Source: Shimia biformata
GTDB taxonomy: Bacteria > Pseudomonadota > Alphaproteobacteria > Rhodobacterales > Rhodobacteraceae
Length of the DNA: 64,000 bases
Direction: 5' to 3'
NCBI RefSeq assembly: GCF_016888515.1
Contig: NZ_JAFEJK010000001.1
Span: forward strand, 2,265,475 to 2,329,474
Position numbers and translations under genes: made by a program. Below are positions 18,534 through 28,073 of this stretch, in pieces; position 1 is the first letter of the stretch; each line of letters begins with the position of its first letter. A model generated the notes under the pieces. It made no database searches and was not told the DNA's origin. It was given only the letters and a program-made list of their open reading frames with translations.

Positions 18534-21002
18534 ATGGGCACATTCATTCGATGGATGATCCGCATTGCGGGCGGGCTGGTGCTGTTGGTGGTGCTGGCGG
18601 TGGGGATTGTCTATTACCTCGCCTCGCGGTCACTGCCGGATTACGACAAGACCCTGCGCACCGCCGGGGTGCATGTCCCGGTCGAGATCGTGCGCAACAA
18701 CGCCAACGTGCCGCATATCTTCGCCGAGGATGACCGCGACGTGTTTTTCGCGCTGGGCTATGCCCATGCGCAGGATCGTCTCTGGCAGATGGTCACGCTG
18801 CGCCGCACCGCGCAAGGGCGACTGTCCGAGGTCTTTGGCCTGCCGACGGTCGAGATCGACAAGCTGCTGCGGCGCTTCGACCTTTACGGGCTGGCGGTGC
18901 AGTCGGCGCAGGTGCAGGACGACCGCACCACCGCGATCCTGCGCGCCTATGCCAACGGGGTGAACACCCGCATCGACGAGGTCAACCAGAAGGCGCTGGG
19001 CCGTGGCGCGCCCGAGATGTTCCTGTTCAACGCCCCTGTCGCGCCGTGGCAGCCCGCCGATTCCATCGCCATCCAGAAAGTCATGGCCCTGCAACTTTCT
19101 GGCCACCTTGAATCCGAGGTGATCCGGGCGCGGCTGACACTGGCCCTGCCGGATATCGAACGGCTGTCGGACATCCTGCCCGATTTCCCCGGCCCCGGCG
19201 TTGCCGCGCTGCCGGAATATGCCGCGCTGATGCCCAAAGGCCCAACGCATTACGCCGCCGCGCCGAAGCCTGCGAAACACCCGCTGTCACCGTTCCACCA
19301 GCGCGGGCTGGCGGGGGCATCCAACGCCTGGGCCGCGGCGCCGGACCGCTCGGCCTCGGGCGGGACGCTTCTGGCCAATGACCCGCATCTGGGCCTTTCG
19401 GCCCCGGCGATCTGGTATCTGGCGCGGTTAGAGCTGTCGTCGGGCGGGGTGATCGGCGGCACCATTCCCGGCATGCCGCTGGTGCTGGTGGGGCGGTCGG
19501 ACCGCATGGGCTGGGGGCTGACCTCGGCCTATGTCGACGATCAGGACGTCTTTATCGAGGAACTGAACCCGGAAAACCCCGAGGAATACCGCACGCCCAA
19601 CGGGTTCAAGCCCTTCGTGACGCGCAAGTCCATCGTCAATATCAAGGACCATGACCCGGTGACGCTGACCCTGCGCTGGACCCAGAACGGCCCGGTCCTG
19701 CCGGGCACGCATTACGATCTGGGCACGGTGACACCGCCGGGCCATGTTGCCGCGCTGGGCTGGACCGCGCTCAGCCCCGCCGACACGTCAATGAGCGCCG
19801 CGATCAACCTGCTTTACAGCGACACGATCGACGAGGCGATTGCCGGGATGGAAGGCTTCATCGCGCCAGCCCAGAACCTGACCCTTGCCGATGCCACGTC
19901 GATCGCGATGAAAACCATCGGCGTCATTCCCCGCCGCGATGCCGCGCACCGGACGCAAGGCCGCCTGCCCGCGCTGGGCTGGCGGGCCGAAAACCGCTGG
20001 AACGGTCGCCTGCCCTATGCCTCGAACCCGGCCTTCATCCGGCCCGTCGGCGGCATCGTCGGCAACACCAACAACAAGATCCTCGACCGCCCCTTCCCGT
20101 TGCATGTCAGTTTCGTCTGGGGCGACAGCCAGCGCATCCAGCGCTGGGAACGGCTGATGCAGGGGCGCGAGGTGCACACCCGCGACAGTTTCATCGAGGC
20201 CCAGACCGACACCGTCAGCCAGGCGGCGCGGTCGCTTCTGCCGCTGGTGGGGGCCGACCTGTGGTTCACCGGGGCCGCCGCCCCGGACGGCACCCTGGAG
20301 CGCCAGCGCCAGCGCGCCCTTGCGCTTCTGGCCGAGTGGAACGGCGAAATGAACGAACACCTGCCCGAACCGCTGCTTTACGCGGCGTGGATGCGGGCGC
20401 TGCAGACCCGGCTTCTGAAGGATGACCTGGGGCCGCTGGAAAAGGAATTCCCGCATCTTCAGCCGCTGTTCATCGAACGCGTGTTCCGCGATGTCGATGG
20501 TGCGGGGGAATGGTGCGACGTCCGTCAGTCCGCCCCGATCGAGACCTGCACCGAGATCGCGCAACAGGCGCTCGATGACGCGCTGATCTGGATCGAAGAG
20601 AAATATGGCACCCAGATCGAATCCCTGCGCTGGGGCGACGCGCATCAGGCCACCCACGATCACCAGGTTCTGGGCGAAGTGCCGCTTCTCAAGTTCTTCG
20701 TCAACATCCGCCAGTCAACCAGCGGCGGTGACAATACCCTGCTCAGAGGGCGCACCTCGGGCACCGGGCCGGATCCGTTCCAGAACGTGCATGCGGCGGG
20801 GTATCGCGGGGTCTACGATTTTGCCGATCCCGACAGCTCGGTCTTCGTGATCTCGACCGGGCAATCGGGCCATTTCCTGTCCCGCCACTATGACGACCTG
20901 TCGCTGTTGTGGCGGCGCGGCGAGTATATCCCGATGTCGCTGGACGAAGGCCTTGCGCGGGCGGCGGCGGTGGGCGTGACGCGGCTGGTGCCGGTGGAGT
21001 AG
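18534..21002 (+). CDS. Penicillin acylase family protein (Ntn hydrolase)
   Basis: 822 residues. An N-terminal membrane/signal segment (10-32) is followed by the alpha chain with VPHIFAEDDRDVFFALGYAHAQDRLWQM. GASNAWAAAP around residue 263 supplies the autocatalytic Ser nucleophile of the beta chain, and LLANDPHLGL follows as in all family members. The enzyme should be exported, self-cleave into two chains and hydrolyse an amide. Family substrates include beta-lactam side chains and N-acyl homoserine lactones; either fits. ATG 18534 is chosen because AGAGGGA lies 5 nt upstream. Codes convergently with hflX, 7 nt apart. Confidence 0.9.
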   Translation: MGTFIRWMIRIAGGLVLLVVLAVGIVYYLASRSLPDYDKTLRTAGVHVPVEIVRNNANVPHIFAEDDRDVFFALGYAHAQDRLWQMVTLRRTAQGRLSEVFGLPTVEIDKLLRRFDLYGLAVQSAQVQDDRTTAILRAYANGVNTRIDEVNQKALGRGAPEMFLFNAPVAPWQPADSIAIQKVMALQLSGHLESEVIRARLTLALPDIERLSDILPDFPGPGVAALPEYAALMPKGPTHYAAAPKPAKHPLSPFHQRGLAGASNAWAAAPDRSASGGTLLANDPHLGLSAPAIWYLARLELSSGGVIGGTIPGMPLVLVGRSDRMGWGLTSAYVDDQDVFIEELNPENPEEYRTPNGFKPFVTRKSIVNIKDHDPVTLTLRWTQNGPVLPGTHYDLGTVTPPGHVAALGWTALSPADTSMSAAINLLYSDTIDEAIAGMEGFIAPAQNLTLADATSIAMKTIGVIPRRDAAHRTQGRLPALGWRAENRWNGRLPYASNPAFIRPVGGIVGNTNNKILDRPFPLHVSFVWGDSQRIQRWERLMQGREVHTRDSFIEAQTDTVSQAARSLLPLVGADLWFTGAAAPDGTLERQRQRALALLAEWNGEMNEHLPEPLLYAAWMRALQTRLLKDDLGPLEKEFPHLQPLFIERVFRDVDGAGEWCDVRQSAPIETCTEIAQQALDDALIWIEEKYGTQIESLRWGDAHQATHDHQVLGEVPLLKFFVNIRQSTSGGDNTLLRGRTSGTGPDPFQNVHAAGYRGVYDFADPDSSVFVISTGQSGHFLSRHYDDLSLLWRRGEYIPMSLDEGLARAAAVGVTRLVPVE

Positions 21003-21009
21003 GCGCCGC

Positions 21010-22284
21010 CTATATCCCCTCGAACTTCCGCTGTTGCCTTGCGGTCCAGCGCACGGTCAGGTGGAAGCCGTCTTCGTCCTGCTGTTCGTCCTCGACCACG
21101 CCTTCGTTGAACAGCCAGGCGCGTTTTTTGCCCTCGTTGAAGCCAAGTGTCAGCGTCGCCTCGACCCGTTCGCCTTCCAGTGCGTCCTTGATGGCGTCGG
21201 TCAGGGTTTCCAGCCCTTCGCCCGTCACCGCCGAGATCGCGATGATCTGGTCGTCGCGGGCGGCGCGTTCGCGGATGGCGGCGGCCTCATCCTCGGGCAG
21301 AAGGTCGATCTTGTTCCAGACCTCGATCTGCGGCGTGCCGCGCCCGACGCCAAGCGAGGTCAGGATTTCCTGCACATCCTCGGCCTGAAGCGTGGTTTCG
21401 GGGTGGCTGATGTCGCGCACATGGCAAATCAGGTCGGCGGCCAGCACCTCTTCCAGCGTGGCTCGGAAGGCGGCGACCAGTTCGGTCGGCAGGTCGGAAA
21501 TGAACCCCACCGTGTCCGAGAGGATAATCTCGGGGCCATCGACAAGCTGAAGCGAGCGCATGGTCGGATCGAGCGTGGCAAACAGCATGTCCTTGGCCAT
21601 GACATCCGCCCCGGTCACGTGGTTGAACAGGGTCGATTTCCCGGCGTTGGTATAACCCACCAGCGCCACGATCGGGAACGGCACCTTGGCGCGTCCGGCG
21701 CGGTGCAATTCGCGGGTCTTGACCACCTTGGCCAGTTGGCGGCGCAGGCTGTTCAGCTGTTCGTCGATGGCGCGGCGGTCGGCCTCGATCTGGGTCTCAC
21801 CGGGGCCGCCGACAAAACCAAGCCCGCCGCGTTGGCGTTCAAGGTGGGTCCAGGCGCGCACCAGACGGGTGCGCTGATAGGAGAGCGCCGCCATCTCGAC
21901 CTGCAACACCCCTTCACGGGTGCGGGCGCGGTCGCTGAAAATCTCAAGGATCAGCCCGGTCCGGTCCAGAAGCTTGACGCCCCAGGCCTTTTCAAGGTTC
22001 CTCTGCTGCACCGGGGTCACGGAGCCGTCGATCAGCACCAGTTCGACCTCGGCCGCCTTCAGACGGGCCTTGATCTCGTCGATCTTGCCCGAGCCGAACA
22101 GCATGCCGGGATGCAGTTTCGGCAGGCGCACGACCTCGGATCCCAGAACCTCGATATCCGGCAGGGCGGCGGCAAGCGACACGGCCTCATCCAGCGCGCG
22201 CACAGGGTCGCGGCGCTTGTGGGCGGTTTTCAATTCGGGATGCAACACCCAGGCACGGGTTACGTGCCTATCATGGTCCATCAA
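21010..22284 (-). CDS. hflX: Ribosome-associated GTPase HflX
   Basis: 424 residues. The N-terminal HflX domain has the Gly-rich [16 protein letters not shown] and [17 protein letters not shown]-type nucleotide-binding motif. The GTPase domain follows with [13 protein letters not shown] (G1), [10 protein letters not shown] (G3) and NKIDLL (G4). HflX binds the 50S subunit and rescues or splits stalled ribosomes. Its start overlaps the hfq stop by 4 nt, the standard hfq-hflX pair. Confidence 0.97.
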   Translation of the reverse strand: MMDHDRHVTRAWVLHPELKTAHKRRDPVRALDEAVSLAAALPDIEVLGSEVVRLPKLHPGMLFGSGKIDEIKARLKAAEVELVLIDGSVTPVQQRNLEKAWGVKLLDRTGLILEIFSDRARTREGVLQVEMAALSYQRTRLVRAWTHLERQRGGLGFVGGPGETQIEADRRAIDEQLNSLRRQLAKVVKTRELHRAGRAKVPFPIVALVGYTNAGKSTLFNHVTGADVMAKDMLFATLDPTMRSLQLVDGPEIILSDTVGFISDLPTELVAAFRATLEEVLAADLICHVRDISHPETTLQAEDVQEILTSLGVGRGTPQIEVWNKIDLLPEDEAAAIRERAARDDQIIAISAVTGEGLETLTDAIKDALEGERVEATLTLGFNEGKKRAWLFNEGVVEDEQQDEDGFHLTVRWTARQQRKFEGI

Positions 22285-22520
22285 TTCTGGTCTTCACCTT
22301 CATAAAGCGAGATCGGCTGCGCCGGCATGATGGTCGAAATCGCGTGCTTGTAAACAAGCTGGCTTTGCCCGTCACGGCGCAAAAGAACGCAGAAATTGTC
22401 GAACCAGGTGATCACACCCTGGAGTTTCACGCCATTGATCAGGAAGATCGTCACCGGAACCTTGGTCTTACGGACATGGTTCAGAAATGCGTCTTGGAGA
22501 TTTTGTCGGTCCGAAGCCAT
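22281..22520 (-). CDS. hfq: RNA chaperone Hfq
   Basis: 79 residues. Sm1 motif: [29 protein letters not shown]; Sm2: [11 protein letters not shown], with the conserved YKHA. The short C-terminal tail is the normal alphaproteobacterial form. The hexamer matches sRNAs to mRNAs and, in this group, affects nitrogen control. First gene of the hfq-hflX pair, with 128 nt of non-coding DNA (22521-22648) upstream that presumably contains its promoter. Confidence 0.98.
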   Translation of the reverse strand: MASDRQNLQDAFLNHVRKTKVPVTIFLINGVKLQGVITWFDNFCVLLRRDGQSQLVYKHAISTIMPAQPISLYEGEDQN

Positions 22521-22648
22521 CGCAAATAGAGCCCTTTGTTCTTGTTTCTTGCCGCGGGTTCAAATCATTACGACACAGTATGAGGTGCGGAAAACCAAGT
22601 TTCCACCCCCAATCCCTGTTCGTCACCATCCCAAATGCGCCAAGCGTA

Positions 22649-24178
22649 TCATTTCTGCCATAACTCTGGCGACATCAGCGCGATAATTGCAAGTGTTTCC
22701 ATGCGACCCAGCACCATCGCCGCGCATAAAACCGATTTGACCGAGGTCGAATAGGTCGAAATCAGAACCGGGGTCTCGTCTGCGATCTGGCTGAGCGGCC
22801 CGGTGGTCGTCAGGGATGACACCGCAAGCAGCATCGCATGTTCGAAATCCACGCCGAATCCCGACAGGGTTGCCACGATCACCGCAAGCGAGATTGCAAA
22901 CAGCATGAAGAACACCCAGGCGATCACCGCCCCCTTGCGGCGGATACGCTGGCGTTCCTTGCGGCTGGCCACGACGATCGAAGGATGCACAAGCTTCTGC
23001 ATTTCGCCATAGCCCTGCAGATAGAGGACATAGACCCGCAGCAGCTTGACCCCGCCTGCCGTGGTCGCGACGCCGCCGCCCACAATCGCCAGCCCCATCA
23101 GGATGATCCCCGTGGTATGCAACCCGGACCAGTCCGTCGCCACGTGCCATTCATGGCTTTCAAACCCGGTTGTGGTCAGGAAGCTCATCACCGTGAACAC
23201 CGACCCCCACAGCGCAAGAAGCGCGGCAGAGACGTCGCGGACCTCGTCCACCTCATAGGCGCCGACCCAGTGGCGCAGGAACAGCAAAGTCGGTGCCAGC
23301 ACCACGATTATCAGGCCCAGACGGAACTCGGGGTCGGAAAACAGCCGGCGCTGGCCAAAGCCCCCCACCGCGCCGCCCTTGTCGGTGGAAAACGTCAGCC
23401 GTGACAAGGCAAAGAACAGGAACAGGAAAATCACGATCTCGCCGGGGATGCCTGACCCGGCCTCGGGCAGGCCACCGATGGGAGAGATGCCGCTGGTCGA
23501 CATGACTGCCATCGCGTGCATGCAGGCGACAAGCGGGCGGTCGCCCAGAACCAGCAGCATGACCCACAGGGCCAGCGTCAGCCCGGCATAGATCGGGATC
23601 AGCGCCGCTGCCGTGCGCTGCCAGCGTTTCATCGGGTCGGCCACCTGCATCTGTCCGCGCATCGTGTCGGCCTGCCCCGGCTCCCCTTGCGTCGTGACCT
23701 CGTACCCGCCAAGGCTGAGCGGGGCAAAGACCGCAGCCGCCGCGATCCACATGATCAACCCGCCGCACCATCCGACAAGCCCGCGCCACAGGTGCAGCGC
23801 GGGGGACAGGCGCTCGGGATCGCCGAACACGGTGGCGCCGGTGGTGGTCAGGCTTGAGACCATCTCGAAATAGGCATTGAAAAACGTCGTCGTCTGCAAC
23901 CCCTCGGCAAAGGGCACGGCAAGGAAAACCGGCAGCAGGGTGAAACTGAGAAACAGCGCCCGCAGGTGTTGCAGGGGGGTCTGCATTTCGTGCTGATCGC
24001 CAAGCGCAATGGCAATCAGGAAGAACACCGCGATCAACAGCGTCCCCGAATAAAGGAAACTGCGCCCGACGTGAAAATCCGCGCCGGAATAGGCCAGTCC
24101 TGCGGGCACGAACATCATCAGCCCGGACGCCCCCAGCATCAGGAGGAACAGGGGAAGTTTTCCGATCCGCGCCAGCAT
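22649..24178 (-). CDS. trkH: Trk potassium uptake membrane subunit TrkH
   Basis: 509 residues with about 10-12 TM segments arranged as four M1-P-M2 repeats. Pore-loop motifs ending in Gly are visible: SSLTTTGATVFG, MSTSGISPIGG, LTTTGFESHEW and SSLTTTGPLSQ. It forms the K+-conducting subunit in the inner membrane, gated by TrkA, whose gene ends 2 nt upstream. The operon order is trkA-trkH. Confidence 0.96.
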   Translation of the reverse strand: MLARIGKLPLFLLMLGASGLMMFVPAGLAYSGADFHVGRSFLYSGTLLIAVFFLIAIALGDQHEMQTPLQHLRALFLSFTLLPVFLAVPFAEGLQTTTFFNAYFEMVSSLTTTGATVFGDPERLSPALHLWRGLVGWCGGLIMWIAAAAVFAPLSLGGYEVTTQGEPGQADTMRGQMQVADPMKRWQRTAAALIPIYAGLTLALWVMLLVLGDRPLVACMHAMAVMSTSGISPIGGLPEAGSGIPGEIVIFLFLFFALSRLTFSTDKGGAVGGFGQRRLFSDPEFRLGLIIVVLAPTLLFLRHWVGAYEVDEVRDVSAALLALWGSVFTVMSFLTTTGFESHEWHVATDWSGLHTTGIILMGLAIVGGGVATTAGGVKLLRVYVLYLQGYGEMQKLVHPSIVVASRKERQRIRRKGAVIAWVFFMLFAISLAVIVATLSGFGVDFEHAMLLAVSSLTTTGPLSQIADETPVLISTYSTSVKSVLCAAMVLGRMETLAIIALMSPELWQK

Positions 24179-24180
24179 CG

Positions 24181-25557
24181 TCAGAAAAAGTCGATCGAGA
24201 CCTGCAGCAGGCGCTCGACCTCGGGCACGTCATCGGCCATCGAGAACAGGGCGATCACGTCGCCCTCTTCGATCCGGGTCGTGCCCAGCGGCTTGACGAT
24301 CTCATCGCCTTTTCGGATCGCGCCGATCAGCACGCCTTCGGGGAAGGAAATGTCGCGCACCAGCTGCCCGGCAATGGGTGAGGTCGACAGGACCTCGGCC
24401 TCGATGACCTCGGCCTCGGCGTCGCCGATGGAATAGACGCCTTTCACCCGGCCATGGCGGATGTGGCGCAGGATTGAACTGACGGTGGTGGCGCGCGGGT
24501 TGATATAGGCGTCGATCCCCAGGGGCGACATCAGCGGCACAAGGGTCGGGTCGTTGATCAGCGCGATGGTCATCGAACAGCCCGCCGATTTCGCCCGCAC
24601 CGCCGCCAGAAGGTTGGTCTTGTCGTCATTGGTCACCGCCAGAACCGCATCCGTCCGCTCGATCCCCGCCTCGGACAGAAGCGCGGCATCCAGACCGTCG
24701 CCATTCAGCACGATCGTGCGCTCCAGCGCCTCGGCTGAACGTTCGGCGATCTTGCGGTCGCGTTCGATCACCTTGACGCGGATGCGGTCGGCGCGGCTTT
24801 CCATCTGCTGCGCCACGGTCAGGCCGACATTACCGCCACCGATGATGATGACCCGGTCCTGTTTCTTCTGGCTCTTGCCGAATACCTCAAGCGTGCGGCC
24901 GACGTCCTCGGTGAAGGTAAAGACATAGATGTCATCCCCGGCAAACAGCTGATCCCCCGCTTCGGGCGCAAAAAGCGTGCCGTCACGCCGCACCCCGACC
25001 ACCACGGCGCGCAGGGTCAAAAACAGGTCATTGAGCTGACGCAGGGGTGTGTTCAGAACCGGGCAATCTTCGTCCAGAGACAGGCCCAGCATCTGGACGC
25101 GGCCATCAAGGAAGGTCTCGGTATCAAAGGCGGATGGCGCCGACAGCCGCTTCAGGGCGGCCTCGGCAACCTCTTTCTCGGGGCTGATCACCACGTCGAT
25201 GGGCAGGTGGTCGCGGCGGTAGAGGTCGGAATAGATCGCATCGAGGTAGGATTGCGAGCGCAGACGCGCAACCTTGCGCGGCACCCGGAACACCGAATGG
25301 GCCACCTGGCAGGTGACCATGTTGACCTCGTCGGAATAGGTCGCGGCGATGATCATATCCGCATCCCCTGCCCCGGCGCGGTCCAGAACATCAGGGTAAC
25401 TGGCAAAGCCCGCGATCCCCTGCACATCCAGCGTATCCGTCGCACGGCGCACCAGGTCGGGGTTGTTGTCCACCACCGTCACATCGTTGCGTTCACCGGA
25501 CAGGTGGCGTGCGATCTGCCAACCCACCTGGCCGGCACCGCAGATAATGACCTTCAT
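24181..25557 (-). CDS. trkA: Trk system regulatory subunit TrkA
   Basis: 458 residues, the usual size. Two tandem RCK modules: MKVIICGAGQVGWQIARHL (NAD-binding Rossmann, residues 1-19) and, near residue 232, IIIGGGNVGLTVAQQME, each followed by a TrkA_C domain. It is a peripheral NAD(H)/ATP-binding gate of TrkH. GAGGGG upstream of ATG 25557 decides the start over an in-frame codon 48 nt further out. Confidence 0.97.
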   Translation of the reverse strand: MKVIICGAGQVGWQIARHLSGERNDVTVVDNNPDLVRRATDTLDVQGIAGFASYPDVLDRAGAGDADMIIAATYSDEVNMVTCQVAHSVFRVPRKVARLRSQSYLDAIYSDLYRRDHLPIDVVISPEKEVAEAALKRLSAPSAFDTETFLDGRVQMLGLSLDEDCPVLNTPLRQLNDLFLTLRAVVVGVRRDGTLFAPEAGDQLFAGDDIYVFTFTEDVGRTLEVFGKSQKKQDRVIIIGGGNVGLTVAQQMESRADRIRVKVIERDRKIAERSAEALERTIVLNGDGLDAALLSEAGIERTDAVLAVTNDDKTNLLAAVRAKSAGCSMTIALINDPTLVPLMSPLGIDAYINPRATTVSSILRHIRHGRVKGVYSIGDAEAEVIEAEVLSTSPIAGQLVRDISFPEGVLIGAIRKGDEIVKPLGTTRIEEGDVIALFSMADDVPEVERLLQVSIDFF

Positions 25558-25673
25558 GGCATTCCCCTCAAGGCTTGGATCATTGGATGCCAGAAGGATT
25601 TGCAAAGGTCAAACACTACCATTGACCGCGCCAGCCGCTATGTCGTTTGATGACCTCGACAAAGGAGTCCGCA

Positions 25674-26135
25674 ATGACAAGATTCAAGGGTTTCATCGGC
25701 TTGGCGGTATCCGCCGCGCTGCTTTCGGCCTGCGCCCCGGCGCGGTACGAGAGCTTTTACAAGGCCGGGGTCAGCGACAGCCGCGCCCAGCGGGACCGCG
25801 CCGCCTGCGAGAAAGAGGCGCTGACCCAGATCCCCGCCGCCTATATGCCGATCGAGTATCCCTCGACCTATGTCGGCGCCGGAACCTATGGTTGGGGGCT
25901 TGGCGTGGGCTATACGTTCACGCCCCGGCAGGACGTCAACGCCAGCGCCCGGAACCGTTATCGCCAGCAATGCATGATCGAAAAGGGCTATGCCCCGGTC
26001 ATCGTGCCGATCTGTTCGCAGGCGCAGACCCAGGCGGTCAGCGGCCAGTCACGGATCAGCGCAGGCACCCGCCCAACCGAGACCACCTGCGCGACGCAGA
26101 CAACAACCGGCGTGGCGCTGGTTGATCCGGGCTGA
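25674..26135 (+). CDS. Cysteine-bearing lipoprotein, paralogue 1
   Basis: 153 residues. A signal peptide with lipobox LLSAC places the lipidated Cys at about 20. After it comes YESFYKAGVSDSRAQRDRAACEKEAL, then repeated YPSTYVGAGTYGWGLGVGYTF and RNRYRQQCMIEKGY. This block is shared with the next gene, so the two are tandem paralogues. AAAGGAG lies 9 nt upstream of ATG 25674. Probably an outer-membrane or periplasmic lipoprotein; no function recognised. Confidence 0.78.
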   Translation: MTRFKGFIGLAVSAALLSACAPARYESFYKAGVSDSRAQRDRAACEKEALTQIPAAYMPIEYPSTYVGAGTYGWGLGVGYTFTPRQDVNASARNRYRQQCMIEKGYAPVIVPICSQAQTQAVSGQSRISAGTRPTETTCATQTTTGVALVDPG

Positions 26136-26197
26136 CCGGACACAGCACCCCGCATGCCCGCATTTGACCAGTAAAACCCGATAGGACCGATTTTATC

Positions 26198-26644
26198 ATG
26201 ATCCGATTTCTGCCCCTGACCCTGGCCAGCGCAACGCTTCTTGCCGCCTGCACCGAATACACCCCGCTCTACAAACCCGGCGTGTCGGTCCAGCAGAAAA
26301 CCGCGGATGAGGCCCAGTGCAACGCCTATGGCGCCAATACGGTCCCGGTGTGGATGGTGACAGAACGCTGGCCGATCTACGGCGCGGGTGGCCAGATCGT
26401 GTCATATACCGTGGATGTCTATGACTCCAACGCCGGACGGCGCCAGCAGGTCATCAACCAGTGCATGGCCGAACGCGGCTATCAGCGCGTGGCCATCCCC
26501 TATTGCAAGGATGAGCAGCTGGCCGGACGCAGCTATGGCTTTGAAACCCGCCTGCCCGATCCCGGCCCGAATATTTGTGCCGTGCGCGGAAAGGGCGGCA
26601 GCGCGGGCATCGTCGATCTGTCCAAGACCAAGCCCGCAGGCTGA
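26198..26644 (+). CDS. Cysteine-bearing lipoprotein, paralogue 2
   Basis: 148 residues with lipobox LLAAC. It shares with paralogue 1 the order YKPGVSVQQKTADEAQCNAYG, a central Gly/Tyr stretch, and RRQQVINQCMAERGYQRVAIPYC, including similarly placed cysteines. Function unknown. It ends 4 nt from the convergent ntrX stop. The two lipoprotein genes are inserted on the opposite strand at the ntrX/trkA junction. Confidence 0.78.
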   Translation: MIRFLPLTLASATLLAACTEYTPLYKPGVSVQQKTADEAQCNAYGANTVPVWMVTERWPIYGAGGQIVSYTVDVYDSNAGRRQQVINQCMAERGYQRVAIPYCKDEQLAGRSYGFETRLPDPGPNICAVRGKGGSAGIVDLSKTKPAG

Positions 26645-26648
26645 GCGA

Positions 26649-28073
26649 TCATCCGGCCTGTTCGGTGTCGGCGCCCTCGTCCGCTTCGACACGGGCGACA
26701 CGGGCGCCGGCCTTGTTGGTGGTCACCACGCCAAGCGACTTCAGCTTGCGGTGCAGCGCGCTGCGCTCCATGCCGACAAAATTGGCGGTGCGGCTGATAT
26801 TGCCGCCAAAGCGGTTGATCTGCGTCAGCAGGTATTCGCGTTCGAACGCCTCGCGCGCCTCGCGCAGCGGCAATGTCGCCAGCGTGCCCGACAGGACCAC
26901 ACGCCCCTCTTCCGAGGGCTTCGCATCCGATCCGGCCAGTTCATGCGCCTCGATCGGGCCATTGCCATCACCAAGGATCAGCACCCGTTCGATCAGGTTC
27001 TTCAACTGCCGCACGTTGCCCGGCCAGACCATGGTCTGCATCATCGCGACCGCCTCGTCGCTGATCTCGCGCTTGGTCAAGCCTTGCGTCTTGTGCAACA
27101 ACTCGATGAAGAACTCGGCCAGAAGCGGGATATCCTCGCGCCGGTCTTCCAGCGACGGCACCTCGATCGGCACCACGTTCAGGCGGTGGAACAACTCCTG
27201 CCGGAACCGACCGGCAGCGATTTCGGATTCCAGGTTGCGGCTGGTCGAGGACACGACCCGCAGGTCAACCCGCACCTTGTCATTGCCGCCGACGCGCTGA
27301 AACTGCTGGTCCACCAGAACGCGCAGGATCTTGGACTGGGTTGCCAGCGGCATGTCGGCGACCTCGTCGAAATAGATCACCCCGCCGCTGGCCTGTTCCA
27401 AGAGACCGGGTTCGACGCCGCGCTCTCCGCTTTCGCGGCCAAACAGCATTTCCTCGACGCGATCCGGCTCCATCCCGGCGCAGCTGACGGTGTGGAACGG
27501 GCCGCTGGCGCGGTTGGAATTGGCGTGGATATAGCGCGCGGCGACTTCTTTCCCGACACCTGACGGCCCTGACAGCATCACCCGGCCATTGGACTTGGTC
27601 ACCTTTTCAAGCTGGCTCAGCATGGTGCGGAAAGCGGCACTGTCACCGATCATCTCGGCTACGGTGTTGTCCTGCCGTTTCAACGCCGTGTTCTCGCGGC
27701 GCAGGCGCGAGGTTTCCATCGCGCGGCGGATCACCACCAGAAGCTGGTCGATGTTGAACGGCTTTTCGATAAAGTCATAGGCGCCCTGCTTGATCGCCGC
27801 GACCGCGATCTCGATGTTGCCATGCCCCGAAATGATGACGATCGGCACATCCGGGTAATCCCGCTTGACCGCCTTCAGGATGTCGATGCCATCCATGTTG
27901 CTGTCTTTCAGCCAGATATCCAGGATCATCAGCGCCGGAAGTTCCTTGGTCACCTCGGCCATGGCCTGGTCCGAGTTGCCGGCCAGCCGGGTGGTGAACC
28001 CCTCGTCCTGCAGAATGTCCGAGATCAGTTCGCGTATGTCACGTTCATCGTCGACGATCAGAATGTCACTCAT
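26649..28073 (-). CDS. ntrX: Nitrogen-related response regulator NtrX
   Basis: 474 residues. REC domain with phospho-acceptor Asp52; AAA+ domain with Walker A GPSGVGKE (169-176) and Walker B GVIYFDEVAD (231-240); C-terminal Fis-type HTH ending in NISRTANFVGMERSALHRKLKSLG. The GAFTGA loop that touches sigma-54 is absent: after EEMLFGR comes ESGERGVEPGLLEQAS. Known for other alphaproteobacterial NtrX proteins; it implies no classic sigma-54 activation. Partner of NtrY, with 4-nt overlap. Confidence 0.96.
   Translation of the reverse strand: MSDILIVDDERDIRELISDILQDEGFTTRLAGNSDQAMAEVTKELPALMILDIWLKDSNMDGIDILKAVKRDYPDVPIVIISGHGNIEIAVAAIKQGAYDFIEKPFNIDQLLVVIRRAMETSRLRRENTALKRQDNTVAEMIGDSAAFRTMLSQLEKVTKSNGRVMLSGPSGVGKEVAARYIHANSNRASGPFHTVSCAGMEPDRVEEMLFGRESGERGVEPGLLEQASGGVIYFDEVADMPLATQSKILRVLVDQQFQRVGGNDKVRVDLRVVSSTSRNLESEIAAGRFRQELFHRLNVVPIEVPSLEDRREDIPLLAEFFIELLHKTQGLTKREISDEAVAMMQTMVWPGNVRQLKNLIERVLILGDGNGPIEAHELAGSDAKPSEEGRVVLSGTLATLPLREAREAFEREYLLTQINRFGGNISRTANFVGMERSALHRKLKSLGVVTTNKAGARVARVEADEGADTEQAG

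Noticed and set aside
22556-22566. GGGTTCAAATC, tRNA T-arm-like sequence
   Set aside because: No acceptor, D or anticodon arm around it; it lies in the hfq upstream region.
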